NCBI GenBank assembly: GCA_019635875.1
Contig: JAHBYP010000004.1
Location: forward strand, 388,001-452,000
Direction: 5' to 3'
DNA: 64,000 bases
DNA from: Alphaproteobacteria bacterium
Lineage (GTDB): Bacteria; Pseudomonadota; Alphaproteobacteria; Reyranellales; Reyranellaceae
Every line of letters starts with the position of its first letter. The first letter of the stretch is position 1. The translations under genes and the position numbers were made by a program. Below are positions 35,903-44,201 of the stretch, one piece after another. The notes below the pieces were generated by a model. The model made no database searches. It had not been told where the DNA came from and saw nothing but the letters and a program-made list of their open reading frames with translations.

Positions 35903-36869
35903 CCTTGCGCGCCGGCTGCTCACCGGCGTCCTGCTTGCGTTGCTGGCCGGGCCCGCCCTGGCGCAGGCGCGCTACGATGTGGGCACGAAGGTCATGACCG
36001 TGCCGCATCCGGGACTCGCCTCGATCCCGGTCACGGTGTGGTTTCCGGCGCCCAGGAGCGGCGCCGTCGCCAAGCAGGACCGCAAGCCAGCACCCGGCAA
36101 GCGCCGTCTGGTCGTTCTGTCGCACGGCTCCGGTGGCGGTCTCGACAACCACGGCGACACCATCCACGCCCTGGTCTCGGCGGGGCTTCTGGTCGCCACA
36201 CCGCTGCACCCCTACGACAATCGCCGCGATATGAGCGGCGCCGGCAGCGACCTGCAGCTGCTGGGCCGGCCGCAGCATGTCGTGCTGGTGCTGGACGCCA
36301 TCCTCTCCGATAGCCTGCTGGCACGGGCGGTCGATCCGGCCCGCATCGGCTTCATCGGCTACTCCGCCGGAGGCTATACCGGCCTTGTGCTCGCCGGGGC
36401 GCGGCCCGATTTCAGGCTCGGGCTGGTCCACTGTGCCCAGGGCGACAGGGATTCCGCGTTCTGCGGCTGGATGGGCCGCGGCGGCGTGCGTCGCGCGCGC
36501 AGCGACCTGAAGGTGACGCACGATGCGCGCATCCGCGCCGCCGTGCTGATGGCGCCGGCCTGGAGCATCTTCTTCGACCGTCATGGTCTTGCCGACGTGG
36601 GCATCCCGCTGCGCATCTATCGCGCCGCCAACGACACCACCGTGCGCGCCGCCACGGGCGAGGAGCATCTGCTGAAGCTGCTGCCGAAGCCGCCGGAGTA
36701 CGTTGTGATCCCCGGCGGCGACCACAACGTGTTCGTGGCACCCTGCGGGCCCGGCATGCGCGGCCCCGCCTGCGCCGATCCCAAGGGCGTCGATCGCGTG
36801 GCGATCCATCGCGTCATGAACGGCGAGATCCTCGATTTCTTCGACCGCACGCTGGGCAAGGACCCATGA
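35892..36869 (+). CDS. Exported alpha/beta hydrolase (dienelactone hydrolase-like)
   Basis: About 325 residues from ATG 35892, which overlaps the PLP enzyme gene by 11 bases. It opens with a signal peptide (RRLLTGVLLALLAGPALAQA), so the enzyme is periplasmic. The hydrolase fold shows the oxyanion region LSHGSGGGLDNH near 77-88, the nucleophile elbow GYSAGG near 157, and an acid/base pair region ending PGGDHNVF with the catalytic His. The group is annotated as dienelactone hydrolase or PAF-acetylhydrolase-like; the ester substrate is unknown. The frame opens at 35820, but that is the other gene. Confidence 0.85.
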   Translation: MAGSLARRLLTGVLLALLAGPALAQARYDVGTKVMTVPHPGLASIPVTVWFPAPRSGAVAKQDRKPAPGKRRLVVLSHGSGGGLDNHGDTIHALVSAGLLVATPLHPYDNRRDMSGAGSDLQLLGRPQHVVLVLDAILSDSLLARAVDPARIGFIGYSAGGYTGLVLAGARPDFRLGLVHCAQGDRDSAFCGWMGRGGVRRARSDLKVTHDARIRAAVLMAPAWSIFFDRHGLADVGIPLRIYRAANDTTVRAATGEEHLLKLLPKPPEYVVIPGGDHNVFVAPCGPGMRGPACADPKGVDRVAIHRVMNGEILDFFDRTLGKDP

Positions 36870-37396
36870 AGCAGGCGCTCTTGATCATCGACATGCAGCA
36901 GGGTTCGTTCACGCCGCAGACGCCACGCCACGACGCCGTCGCGCTGGTGGTCCGGCTCAACCGGCTGGCGGAGTCGGTGCGCCGCCGCGGCGGCATCGTC
37001 GTCTTCATCCAGCACGACGGGCCGCAGGGCGATCCGCATCACCCTTCCCTGCCCGGCTGGCGCCTGCTGCGCGAGCTCGACGCGCAGATGACGGATACGG
37101 TGATCCGCAAGCGATCCTGCGACTCGTTCCTCGAGACCGGCCTCGACGAGTTCCTGCGGCAGCAGGGCGTCGAGCAGCTGATCGTCACCGGCTGCGCGAC
37201 GGACTATTGCGTCGACACGACGGTGCGCAGCGCCCTGGCGCGACGCTGGTCGACGATCGTGCCGCCGGACGGACACACGACCTCCGATCGCCCGCATCTG
37301 CCGGCGGTGAAGATCATCGAGCACCACAACTCGATCTGGGCGGATTTCATCGCCCCGGCCGGACCGGCAGTGATCCGCCGCTGCGCCGAGCTATAG
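36866..37396 (+). CDS. Isochorismatase-family cysteine hydrolase
   Basis: A 176-residue protein with the catalytic triad of the family: Asp-9 in LLIIDMQQGSF, Lys-82 in VIRKRSCDSF and Cys-115 in GCATDYCVDTTV. The following VRSALARRW helix is also typical. Enzymes of this group hydrolyse small amides (nicotinamide, N-carbamoyl compounds) or enol ethers. It starts within the hydrolase stop (ATGA overlap), so the three genes from the PLP enzyme onward form one operon. The 3' end overlaps the convergent SDR gene by six bases. Confidence 0.9.
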   Translation: MKQALLIIDMQQGSFTPQTPRHDAVALVVRLNRLAESVRRRGGIVVFIQHDGPQGDPHHPSLPGWRLLRELDAQMTDTVIRKRSCDSFLETGLDEFLRQQGVEQLIVTGCATDYCVDTTVRSALARRWSTIVPPDGHTTSDRPHLPAVKIIEHHNSIWADFIAPAGPAVIRRCAEL

Positions 37397-38158
37397 CGAG
37401 TTCACCGTGTGGCCGCCGTCGACGGTGATGTCGGCGCCGGTCATGAAGGCGCCGGCGTCCGAGGCCAGCAGCAGCAGCGCGCCGTCGAGGTCCGACGGCT
37501 TTCCCAGCCGGCGCTGCGGCACGCGTGCGATCAGCCGCTGCCCCGGCTCGGTGCGCCAGAATGCGGCGTTCATCTCGGTCTCGATGTAGCCCGGCGAGAT
37601 GGCGTTGACCTGGATCGAATGGCGCGCCCACTCCATCGCCAGCACGCGCGTCAGATGCAGCAAGCCTGCCTTGGCGGCGTTGTAGGGCGCGACCTGGCCG
37701 ATGGTGCGCAGGCCGAGGATTGAGGCGATATTTATCAGCCGGCCGGGCCGCTTCGCCTTCACCCAGCGCTGTGCTGCGGTCTGCGCCACCAGCCAGGCGC
37801 CGCGCAGATTGGTGTTGGTGACCTCGTCCCAATCCTTCTCCGGCATCTCCAGCGCCGGCTTGACGATGCTGATGCCGGCGTTGTTGACGACGATGTCGCA
37901 TACGCCCAGCGCCGCTTCGGCGTCGTCGAAGGCGGCGCGGATCGATCCGCCCGACAGCACGTCCATCGCCACGGCGTGCGCGCGCTGGCCCTTGCTGCCC
38001 AGCTCGGCGACCAGATCGGCGAGGCGACCGGCACGCCGCGCAGTGATCGCCACCGACGCGCCATGCGCAGCGAGCGTGCGCGCGAAATGCAGGCCCAATC
38101 CCGACGAGGCGCCGGTGACCATCGCCACCTTGCCGGTGAGGTCGAAAGTCTTGGACAT
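37391..38158 (-). CDS. Short-chain dehydrogenase/reductase
   Basis: A 255-residue classical SDR from ATG 38158. The cofactor motif is VTGASSGLG near residues 14-22, the structural motif NNAG is near 93, the active-site Ser lies in NIASILG, and YNAAK near 158-162 carries the catalytic Tyr and Lys. NAISPGYIETEM and GADITVDGGHTV are the usual late blocks. It reduces or oxidises an alcohol/ketone with NAD(P); the substrate is unknown. It faces a second SDR gene across a 61-base divergent gap. Confidence 0.92.
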   Translation of the reverse strand: MSKTFDLTGKVAMVTGASSGLGLHFARTLAAHGASVAITARRAGRLADLVAELGSKGQRAHAVAMDVLSGGSIRAAFDDAEAALGVCDIVVNNAGISIVKPALEMPEKDWDEVTNTNLRGAWLVAQTAAQRWVKAKRPGRLINIASILGLRTIGQVAPYNAAKAGLLHLTRVLAMEWARHSIQVNAISPGYIETEMNAAFWRTEPGQRLIARVPQRRLGKPSDLDGALLLLASDAGAFMTGADITVDGGHTVNSL

Positions 38159-38219
38159 GCCCTCGTCTCCCGCGTTCAGATGCGCGCCGTTATAGGCGAG
38201 CGTTACCGAAGGGGAAACT

Positions 38220-38984
38220 ATGGACCTGGCTCTCAAGGGCAAGCGCGTGCTGGTCACCGGCGGAACCAAAAGCATCGGCCGCGCCATCGTCGACACCTTC
38301 GTCGCCGAAGGTGCGATCGTCGGCTTCTGCGCCCGCGACGCTGCGCTGGTGACGCAGCGCGAGGGCGAGTGGCGAAACAGCGGCTTCAAGGTGACCGGCA
38401 GTGCGCTCGATGTGACGGACTCCCCCAAGCTCAAGGCCTGGATCGATGGCTTCGCCCGCGAGCACGCGGGCATCGACCATTTCGTCGCCAATGTCAGCGC
38501 ACTGGGCAGCCCCAACACGGCCGAGGGCTGGCGTCACGCCGTCGAGGTCGACCTGCTGGCCACGGTCGACGCGCTCGCCATCGTGCAACCCCATCTGGAA
38601 AAGAGCGCGCCGGGCTCGACCGCCTGCATCATCGGCACGGTGGCGCTGGTCGAGGTCTCGAACCCGACCTCACCCTACCGCTCGGTGAAGGCGGCGCTGA
38701 CGCCGCTGGTGAAGTCGCTCGCGATCGACCTCGCACCCAAGGGCGTGCGCGTCAACATGGTCTCGCCAGGCACCATCATCGAGGACGGAAATACCTGGGG
38801 CCGTCAGCGCGACGCCAACACGCCGCGCTACCAGGACTCGATGAAGCGCAACCCGACCGGCCGCATGGGCACGCCGCAGGAGATCGCCAACACGGTCGTG
38901 TTCCTCGCCAGCGAACGCTCGAGCTTCACGACCGGCATCAACATGATCGTCGACGGTGGCATCACCCGGCGCATCCAATACTGA
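38220..38984 (+). CDS. Short-chain dehydrogenase/reductase, variant glycine motif
   Basis: A 254-residue SDR. The cofactor loop reads VTGGTKSIGRAI near residues 12-23, with Lys-Ser between the glycines as in several reductases acting on acyl or steroid substrates. The NNAG motif is altered to VANVSALG. The catalytic Tyr and Lys are in PYRSVKAAL near 157. NMVSPGTIIEDGNTWG replaces the usual PG-T segment, and the protein ends GINMIVDGGITRRIQY. Divergent from the neighbouring SDR, so the 61 bases between must hold both promoters. Substrate not assigned. Confidence 0.9.
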   Translation: MDLALKGKRVLVTGGTKSIGRAIVDTFVAEGAIVGFCARDAALVTQREGEWRNSGFKVTGSALDVTDSPKLKAWIDGFAREHAGIDHFVANVSALGSPNTAEGWRHAVEVDLLATVDALAIVQPHLEKSAPGSTACIIGTVALVEVSNPTSPYRSVKAALTPLVKSLAIDLAPKGVRVNMVSPGTIIEDGNTWGRQRDANTPRYQDSMKRNPTGRMGTPQEIANTVVFLASERSSFTTGINMIVDGGITRRIQY

Positions 38985-40601
38985 TCAGCGACGGGCGAAG
39001 ATGATCTCGCCGCGCCGGTTCTTGAGATCGAGCGAATAACCGGTCAACCTGTTTCCGTCCGCCGACAGCGTCAGGAAGAAGCGGTCCGGGCTCCAGACCG
39101 GATCGCTCGGGTTGGAGCATTCGATCGTCACCTGGTTGCCGGCGATCGTGATCCTCGCGTCCTGCGTTACGGTGATGCCCCGCTCGGCGTTGACGGTCAC
39201 GCGCCCTTCGATCAGGCCAGGGCGCACGACGCGCCGCGCCTCGAGCGTGCCGCCGTGGCTGCCGAACTGGTCGCGCCAGGCCAGGCTCCAGGTGCCGGCG
39301 ATGCGCGTCGTCTCCGCCAGGACCGCCGCCTCGCGCGCCAACCGCTCGCGCTCCACCGCCGCCGCGTAGGCGCGCGCCTCGGCTTCCGCCTGTCGTCGGG
39401 CCACGTCGGCCAGGCGCTGCCGCTCGGCCTCGATGCGCGCGCGTTCCTGGGCAAGCCGGCGCGCCTCGGCCTCGGCCTTGATGCGTTCCTCCTCGATGCG
39501 GCGGTTGTCCTGCTCGATGCGCTGGCGCTCGACTTCTGCCCGATTGCGCTCGCGGATCGCCATGACAGCGACGCCGATCGCGATCAGCAACGCCGCGGAC
39601 AGGGCGACCGTGCGCCATATCGGCGGGCGCGGCGCGGGCGATGGCGGTTGGTGAGCCGGCGCGGTCCTGGTCGAGGGAGTGGTGCCAGCGAACCGCAGGC
39701 GCCACTCGGCGATCGATTGCGGCCGATCGACCGGGCGCAGCGCGAGGCCGGCGTCGATCGCCGCCAATAGTGTCGGGGCATAGTGGTCGCGCGCGGCCCG
39801 CGACGCGGGCACCAGCTCATCGCTTGTCATGCGCCGCGAGGAGCTGGGCGGCGGGGCGCCGGTCACGCAATGGTACAGCGTCGCCGCGAGGGCATAGATG
39901 TCGCTATAGGCACCCTGCCTGTCGGCCGCGACCTGCTCGAACGGCGCGTAGCCCGGCGTGTAGACCGCCGTCATCGAGCGTGTGCGGTCCTGCAACTCGC
40001 CGCGCGAGGCGCCGAAGTCGATCAGGGTCGGGCGCCGGTCCCTGTCGAGCAGGATGTTCCCCGGCTTGATGTCGCGATGCAGGAAGCCGGCCTGATGCAC
40101 GCGCTCCAGACCGGCGAGCAACGGCGGCAGCATCTGCTGGATGGCCGATTGCGGCAGGCGGCCCTCGCGTCGCAGCAGGTTCTCGAGCGTCTCGCCGCGC
40201 GCCAGCGCCATCACCGTGTAGGCGGTGCCGTTTGCCTCGATGAAGTCGAAGACATCGACGATGCCCGGCGTGCCGGTGAGCTTCGCCAGGGTGCGTGCCT
40301 CCTCGAGGAAGCGGCTACGGCCCCAGCGAAAATCCTCGGCGACATGCGTCGAGCGCGGCAGGACCTGGCTGCCGCTCTGTCGCGTCGCGATATAGACCGG
40401 CAGGAACTCCTTGATGGCGACGTCGCGATTGAGGGTCGCGTCGCGGCCGCGATAGGTGATGCCGAATCCGCCCTGGCCCAGCACGCCCAAGATCTCGTAC
40501 TTGCCGACGCGCGCGCCGGCGTGCAGCGCATCGACGTGGTCGCCCCTGTCCTCGACGACCGTCGGGTCAGGATCGCGCACGTCTCCATTGTGTCCGACCA
40601 C
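38985..40601 (-). CDS. Membrane-anchored Ser/Thr protein kinase with coiled coil and C-terminal domain
   Basis: From GTG 40601 (GGGGAG six bases upstream) about 538 residues. An N-terminal Hanks-type kinase has the P loop LGQGGFGITY near 41-50, VAIKEF Lys near 64, HRDIKPGN near 175 and DFGAS near 195. A Pro-rich linker leads to one TM helix (TVALSAALLIAIGVAVMAI, near 331-349). A charged coiled coil of about 95 residues rich in Glu, Arg and Ala follows, and then an 85-residue C-terminal domain with beta rhythm (TWSLAWRDQFGSHGG...). The kinase faces the cytoplasm; the coiled coil and last domain are predicted periplasmic. The frame opens to 40859 but that overlaps the M20 gene. Confidence 0.9.
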   Translation of the reverse strand: MVGHNGDVRDPDPTVVEDRGDHVDALHAGARVGKYEILGVLGQGGFGITYRGRDATLNRDVAIKEFLPVYIATRQSGSQVLPRSTHVAEDFRWGRSRFLEEARTLAKLTGTPGIVDVFDFIEANGTAYTVMALARGETLENLLRREGRLPQSAIQQMLPPLLAGLERVHQAGFLHRDIKPGNILLDRDRRPTLIDFGASRGELQDRTRSMTAVYTPGYAPFEQVAADRQGAYSDIYALAATLYHCVTGAPPPSSSRRMTSDELVPASRAARDHYAPTLLAAIDAGLALRPVDRPQSIAEWRLRFAGTTPSTRTAPAHQPPSPAPRPPIWRTVALSAALLIAIGVAVMAIRERNRAEVERQRIEQDNRRIEEERIKAEAEARRLAQERARIEAERQRLADVARRQAEAEARAYAAAVERERLAREAAVLAETTRIAGTWSLAWRDQFGSHGGTLEARRVVRPGLIEGRVTVNAERGITVTQDARITIAGNQVTIECSNPSDPVWSPDRFFLTLSADGNRLTGYSLDLKNRRGEIIFARR

Positions 40602-40606
40602 GCCGT

Positions 40607-40636
40607 GCTCCCCGGGCAGCGACTGGTCCGGGGAGC
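40607..40636 (-). promoter_or_regulatory. Hairpin that contains the kinase Shine-Dalgarno
   Basis: GCTCCCCGG (40607-40615) and CCGGGGAGC (40628-40636) pair perfectly over nine bases with a 12-base loop. Read on the minus strand, the second arm contains GGGGAG, the likely SD of the kinase start at 40601. Pairing would hide the ribosome site; the same hairpin could also end transcripts of the upstream peptidase gene. Confidence 0.5.
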
Positions 40637-40668
40637 CTCGTGCAGAGGCGCGTCGGTGGCAATAGGCT

Positions 40669-42093
40669 TCAGTGCCCGGGCCGATGGAAATGATCAGCGA
40701 TGACCTGGGCCATCGCCATGGTGACGCGCTTGCCGGTCGGGATGTGCAGGAACTCGTTGGGGCCGTGCGCATTGGAATGCGGACCCAGCACGCCGGTGAT
40801 GACGAACTGCACCCCGGGGAACTTCTCGCCCAGCATGGCCATGAAGGGAATCGAGCCACCCTCGCCCATGTAGGCCGGGGGTTTGCCGAAGGCGTCGGTC
40901 GAGGCCTTGGCCAGCGACGCCTCGAGCCACGGCGCCAGCTCTGGCGCGTTCCAGCCGGTCGAGCCGTCGCCGAACTTCACCTCGACCTCGGCGTCGTTGG
41001 GCGCGGCGTCCTGCAGCGCCTTGGTCACCGCAGCGACCGCCTGCCCGCCGTCGAGCGTCGGCGGCAGGCGCAGACTGAGCTTCAGCGTGGTGTAGGGCAG
41101 CAGCACATTGCCCGCCTCCTCCACCGGCGTCAGCCCCTCGCCGCCGATCACCGCGAGCTGCGGCCTCCAGGTGCGATTCAGCACCAGGTCGGCGCGATCA
41201 CTGCTCATCGGCTTGGTGCTGCCGGCGAACGGGTACATCGCCGAGACCTGCTCGCCGAGGATTTCCGCCGCCTGACGTGCCTGGACGATGCGCGCCGGCG
41301 GCACCTGGACGTAGAGGTCGTCGAGCAGGATGCGGCCGGTGTTCTCGTCCTCGATGCGCGACAGCAACTGACGCGCGATACGGAAGCTCGAGGGCACGAT
41401 GCCTGAGGCGGCGCCGGAATGGACGCCCTCGGTCAACACGCGCACGCTCAGCGTGCCCGCCGCCATTCCGCGCAGCGAGGTCGTGAGCCAGAGCTGGTCG
41501 TAGTTGCCGGCGCCGGAATCGAGGCAGATCACCAGCGATGGCTTGCCGATCCGGGGGGCCAGATGGTCGATGTAGAACGGCAGGTCGTAGCTGCCCGATT
41601 CCTCGCAGGCCTCGATCAGCACGACGCAGCGCGCAAAGGGCACATTCTGCTCCTTCAGCGCCATCAGGGCGGTGAGCGAGGCGAACATGGCGTAGCCGTC
41701 ATCGGCGCCGCCGCGGCCATAGAGCTTGTCGTCCTTGATCAGGGGGATCCATGGGCCGAAGCCCTCGAACCAGCCCTTCATCTCCGGCTGCTTGTCGAGA
41801 TGGCCGTAGAGCATCACGCAATCGCTGCCGGTGCCGGGAATGTCGATGAAGATCAGCGGCGTGCGGCCGGGCAGGCGCTCGACCGTCAGCGTCGCGCCGG
41901 GAAACGTCGCGAGGTGACGCCGGGCCCAGGCCTCGAACATCGTCACGGCCTCGTCCATGTAGCCGTGCTTCTCCCAGTCCTTGTCGAAGCTGGGCGACTT
42001 GTTGGGAATCTTGATGTAGTCGAAGAGCGTCGGCACGATCTCGTCGTCCCACATGGCGTCGACGAACTTCTTCAGCGATTCGGTATCGGGCAT
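40669..42093 (-). CDS. M20-family dipeptidase/metallopeptidase
   Basis: A 474-residue zinc peptidase. Metal and catalytic motifs seen are VMLYGHLDKQP near residues 93-103 (first His and Asp), the YGRGGADDGYAMF segment near 127 (bridging Asp), IEACEESGSYDLP near 160 (catalytic Glu and ligand Glu), CLDSGAG near 191 and the late GEGGSIPFM and GPHSNAHGPNE blocks (last His near 446). The layout with the large insertion dimer domain matches M20 dipeptidases of the CNDP type. The predicted location is cytoplasmic since no signal peptide is present. Divergent from the MFS gene. Confidence 0.92.
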   Translation of the reverse strand: MPDTESLKKFVDAMWDDEIVPTLFDYIKIPNKSPSFDKDWEKHGYMDEAVTMFEAWARRHLATFPGATLTVERLPGRTPLIFIDIPGTGSDCVMLYGHLDKQPEMKGWFEGFGPWIPLIKDDKLYGRGGADDGYAMFASLTALMALKEQNVPFARCVVLIEACEESGSYDLPFYIDHLAPRIGKPSLVICLDSGAGNYDQLWLTTSLRGMAAGTLSVRVLTEGVHSGAASGIVPSSFRIARQLLSRIEDENTGRILLDDLYVQVPPARIVQARQAAEILGEQVSAMYPFAGSTKPMSSDRADLVLNRTWRPQLAVIGGEGLTPVEEAGNVLLPYTTLKLSLRLPPTLDGGQAVAAVTKALQDAAPNDAEVEVKFGDGSTGWNAPELAPWLEASLAKASTDAFGKPPAYMGEGGSIPFMAMLGEKFPGVQFVITGVLGPHSNAHGPNEFLHIPTGKRVTMAMAQVIADHFHRPGH

Positions 42094-42171
42094 CTCGGCA
42101 ACCTTGCGACATCAGGCCGGCGCGAGACTCGCGCATGGACGCAGCGGTGGCAATAGGGCCATGGTGCCGGC

Positions 42172-43380
42172 GTGAATTCGCCCCCGCGCCTCTCCACCGA
42201 CTGGAAGCTCGCCACCTTGCTGATGATCGCCGGCATCGCCGCGGCGACGCAGATCGGCAAGGTGCCGCCTGCCCTGCCGGCGATCCGCGCCGAGCTCGGC
42301 ATCGACCTGCGCGCCGCCGGCTGGTTCGTCTCGCTGGTGAATCTCACGACGGCGCTGATCGGCATCCTGATGGCGCTGGCCGCCGATCGCATCGGCCATC
42401 GCCGGCTGGTGATCTTCGGCCTGCTGCTGGGCAGCGCCGCCAGCGCGGCCGGCGCGGTGACGCACTCCGCCGCCGCGCTCTTTGCGCTGCGCATCCTCGA
42501 GGGCCTGGGCTTTCTCTCGGTCGCCGTGCCGGTGCCCGCGCTGATCCTTCGGATCACGGCGCCAGCCGATACCCGGCGCATGATGGGTTATTGGGGCGCC
42601 TACCTGCCGGCCGGCGCAGGGGCGATGGCCTTTGCCTCGGCCGGCCTGCTGCCCTGGATGGGCTGGCACGGCGTGTGGTGGGCGAGCGCGCTGTTGCTCT
42701 TGGTTGTCGCGCTGGCCGTGCTGGCCTCGAAGGCCGGCCTCGGCGACAACGCCATTCCCCTGGCGCGCGGACGGTCGCTCTGGCGCGACGTAGCGGCGAC
42801 CGCCGGCTCGGCCGGCCCGCTCGCCATCGGCATCTGCTTCGGCCTGTACTCGGGCGCCTGGTTCGCGCTGATCGGCTTCCTGCCCACCCTGCAGGTCGAG
42901 AGGCTGGGTTTCTCGATCCCGCTGGCCGCCGCGATCGGTGCCGGCGTCATCGCCGTCAATGTCTGCGGCAGCCTGGTCGCGGGGCAGCTGCTGCATCGCG
43001 GCGTGCCGCGCCTCGCCGTCTTGAGCGGCACGGCGCTGATCATGGCGGCGACGGCGGTGTTGGTGTTCTTCGACTGGCTGCCGCCGCTGGTGCGCCTGGT
43101 CATGGCCTTCGCCTTCTCCGCCTCGGCCAGCGCCATACCAGGCGCGCTGTTCGGCGCCATTCCGGTGCATGCGCCACGCCCCGACCTGATCGGCGCCACC
43201 AACGGGGTGCTGATGCAATGCTCCAACATCGGCGCCTTGATCGGCCCGCCCGTGGTCGCGGCACTGGTGACGGCCGGCGGCTGGTCCTGGGCCGCGCTCT
43301 ACACCACCCCCGCCCTGCTGGCTTCGATCGCCGCCGCCTGGGTGCTGCACCGGCGCGAGGCCGTGACAGCACGACCCTAG
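42172..43380 (+). CDS. MFS transporter (CynX/NimT-like)
   Basis: A 402-residue protein with twelve hydrophobic segments starting at GTG 42172. The MFS loop motif appears as ALAADRIGHRRLVIFG near residues 65-80. LPAIRAELGIDLRAAGWFVSLVNL near 34-57 is the typical first-loop pattern. The CynX/NimT-like assignment rests on length and general pattern and is uncertain; substrate is unknown. An ATG ten bases upstream is out of frame. The divergent 78-base gap to the M20 gene holds the promoters. Confidence 0.88.
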   Translation: MNSPPRLSTDWKLATLLMIAGIAAATQIGKVPPALPAIRAELGIDLRAAGWFVSLVNLTTALIGILMALAADRIGHRRLVIFGLLLGSAASAAGAVTHSAAALFALRILEGLGFLSVAVPVPALILRITAPADTRRMMGYWGAYLPAGAGAMAFASAGLLPWMGWHGVWWASALLLLVVALAVLASKAGLGDNAIPLARGRSLWRDVAATAGSAGPLAIGICFGLYSGAWFALIGFLPTLQVERLGFSIPLAAAIGAGVIAVNVCGSLVAGQLLHRGVPRLAVLSGTALIMAATAVLVFFDWLPPLVRLVMAFAFSASASAIPGALFGAIPVHAPRPDLIGATNGVLMQCSNIGALIGPPVVAALVTAGGWSWAALYTTPALLASIAAAWVLHRREAVTARP

Positions 43381-43422
43381 GGGCGTAGCCTTGCTTACCC
43401 CCTGCGGCGTGGAGTTGCCGTC

Positions 43423-44085
43423 ATGTTGATCGATATCGTCTCCGACACGATCTGCCCGTGGTGCTACATCGGCAAGAAGCGCTTCGAGCGCGCCGTGGCA
43501 GAATCGGGCCGCACCGACATCATGGTCGCGTGGCGCCCGTTCCAGCTCAATCCTGACATGCCGGCCGACGGTATGGCGCGTGATGCGTACCTGAAGCTGA
43601 AATTCGGCGGCGGCGACCGCTCGCGCCAAATCTACCGGGCGATTGCCGAGAACGGCGCCGAGGAAGGCATCGCCTTCCAGTTCGACCGCATCCAGCGCAC
43701 GCCCAACACGGTGAACTCGCATCGCCTGATCCACTGGTCCGGCCCCAGGGGTTTCCAGGACGAGGTCGTCGATTCGCTGTTCCAGGCCTATTTCGAGGAG
43801 GGCCGCGACATCGGCTCGATCGGCACCCTGATCGAATGCGCCGTGCGCGGCGGTGTCGACGAGAAGGAGGCGCGCGATTTCCTCGAAAGCGACGAGATCC
43901 GCCAGGAAGTCGTCGCCGCCGACGTCTATGCCCGCCGCATGGGTGTCAGCGGCGTGCCCTGCTTCATCGTCAACCGCAAATATGCGGTGTCCGGCGCGCA
44001 GCCACCCGCGGCGTTTGCCGAGGTGTTCAACCTCGTGGCGCAGGAAGAGCGCACGGCGGCCGAGGGACAGGCGCAGTCGGTCTGA
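43423..44085 (+). CDS. DsbA-family oxidoreductase (FrnE-like)
   Basis: A 220-residue thioredoxin-fold protein. It starts MLIDIVSDTICPWCYIGKKR with the active-site CPWC near residues 11-14. The helical insert with RLIHWSGPRGFQDEVVDSLFQAYFEEG, and VSGVPCFIVNRKYAVSGAQPP with the cis-Pro, identify the FrnE/DsbA-like group. It has no signal peptide, so unlike DsbA it acts in the cytoplasm, where relatives handle disulfides or glutathione-dependent isomerisation. It is followed by palindromic repeat R2, which separates it from mfd. Confidence 0.92.
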   Translation: MLIDIVSDTICPWCYIGKKRFERAVAESGRTDIMVAWRPFQLNPDMPADGMARDAYLKLKFGGGDRSRQIYRAIAENGAEEGIAFQFDRIQRTPNTVNSHRLIHWSGPRGFQDEVVDSLFQAYFEEGRDIGSIGTLIECAVRGGVDEKEARDFLESDEIRQEVVAADVYARRMGVSGVPCFIVNRKYAVSGAQPPAAFAEVFNLVAQEERTAAEGQAQSV

Positions 44086-44095
44086 CGAGCGCTCT

Positions 44096-44195
44096 GTCGT
44101 CCTGAGCGCTGCGAAGGACCTCGCGCTGGTGCGAACGCCACATTGTTCGTGCGTGGCCGCTATACCGCGAGGTCCTTCGCAGCGCTCAGGACGAC
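44096..44195. repeat. Palindromic repeat R2: perfect 30-bp inverted repeat between convergent genes
   Basis: Arms 44096-44125 and 44166-44195 are perfect inverted copies over 30 bases (starting GTCGTCCTGAGCGCTGCGAA), with a 40-base loop that itself has GCGAACGCCAC-like symmetry. It fills nearly all of the gap between the DsbA-like gene and mfd stops. The core word resembles R1, R3 and R4, so this is a dispersed element that doubles as a bidirectional terminator. Confidence 0.85.
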
Positions 44196-44201
44196 GGTGG
44201 A

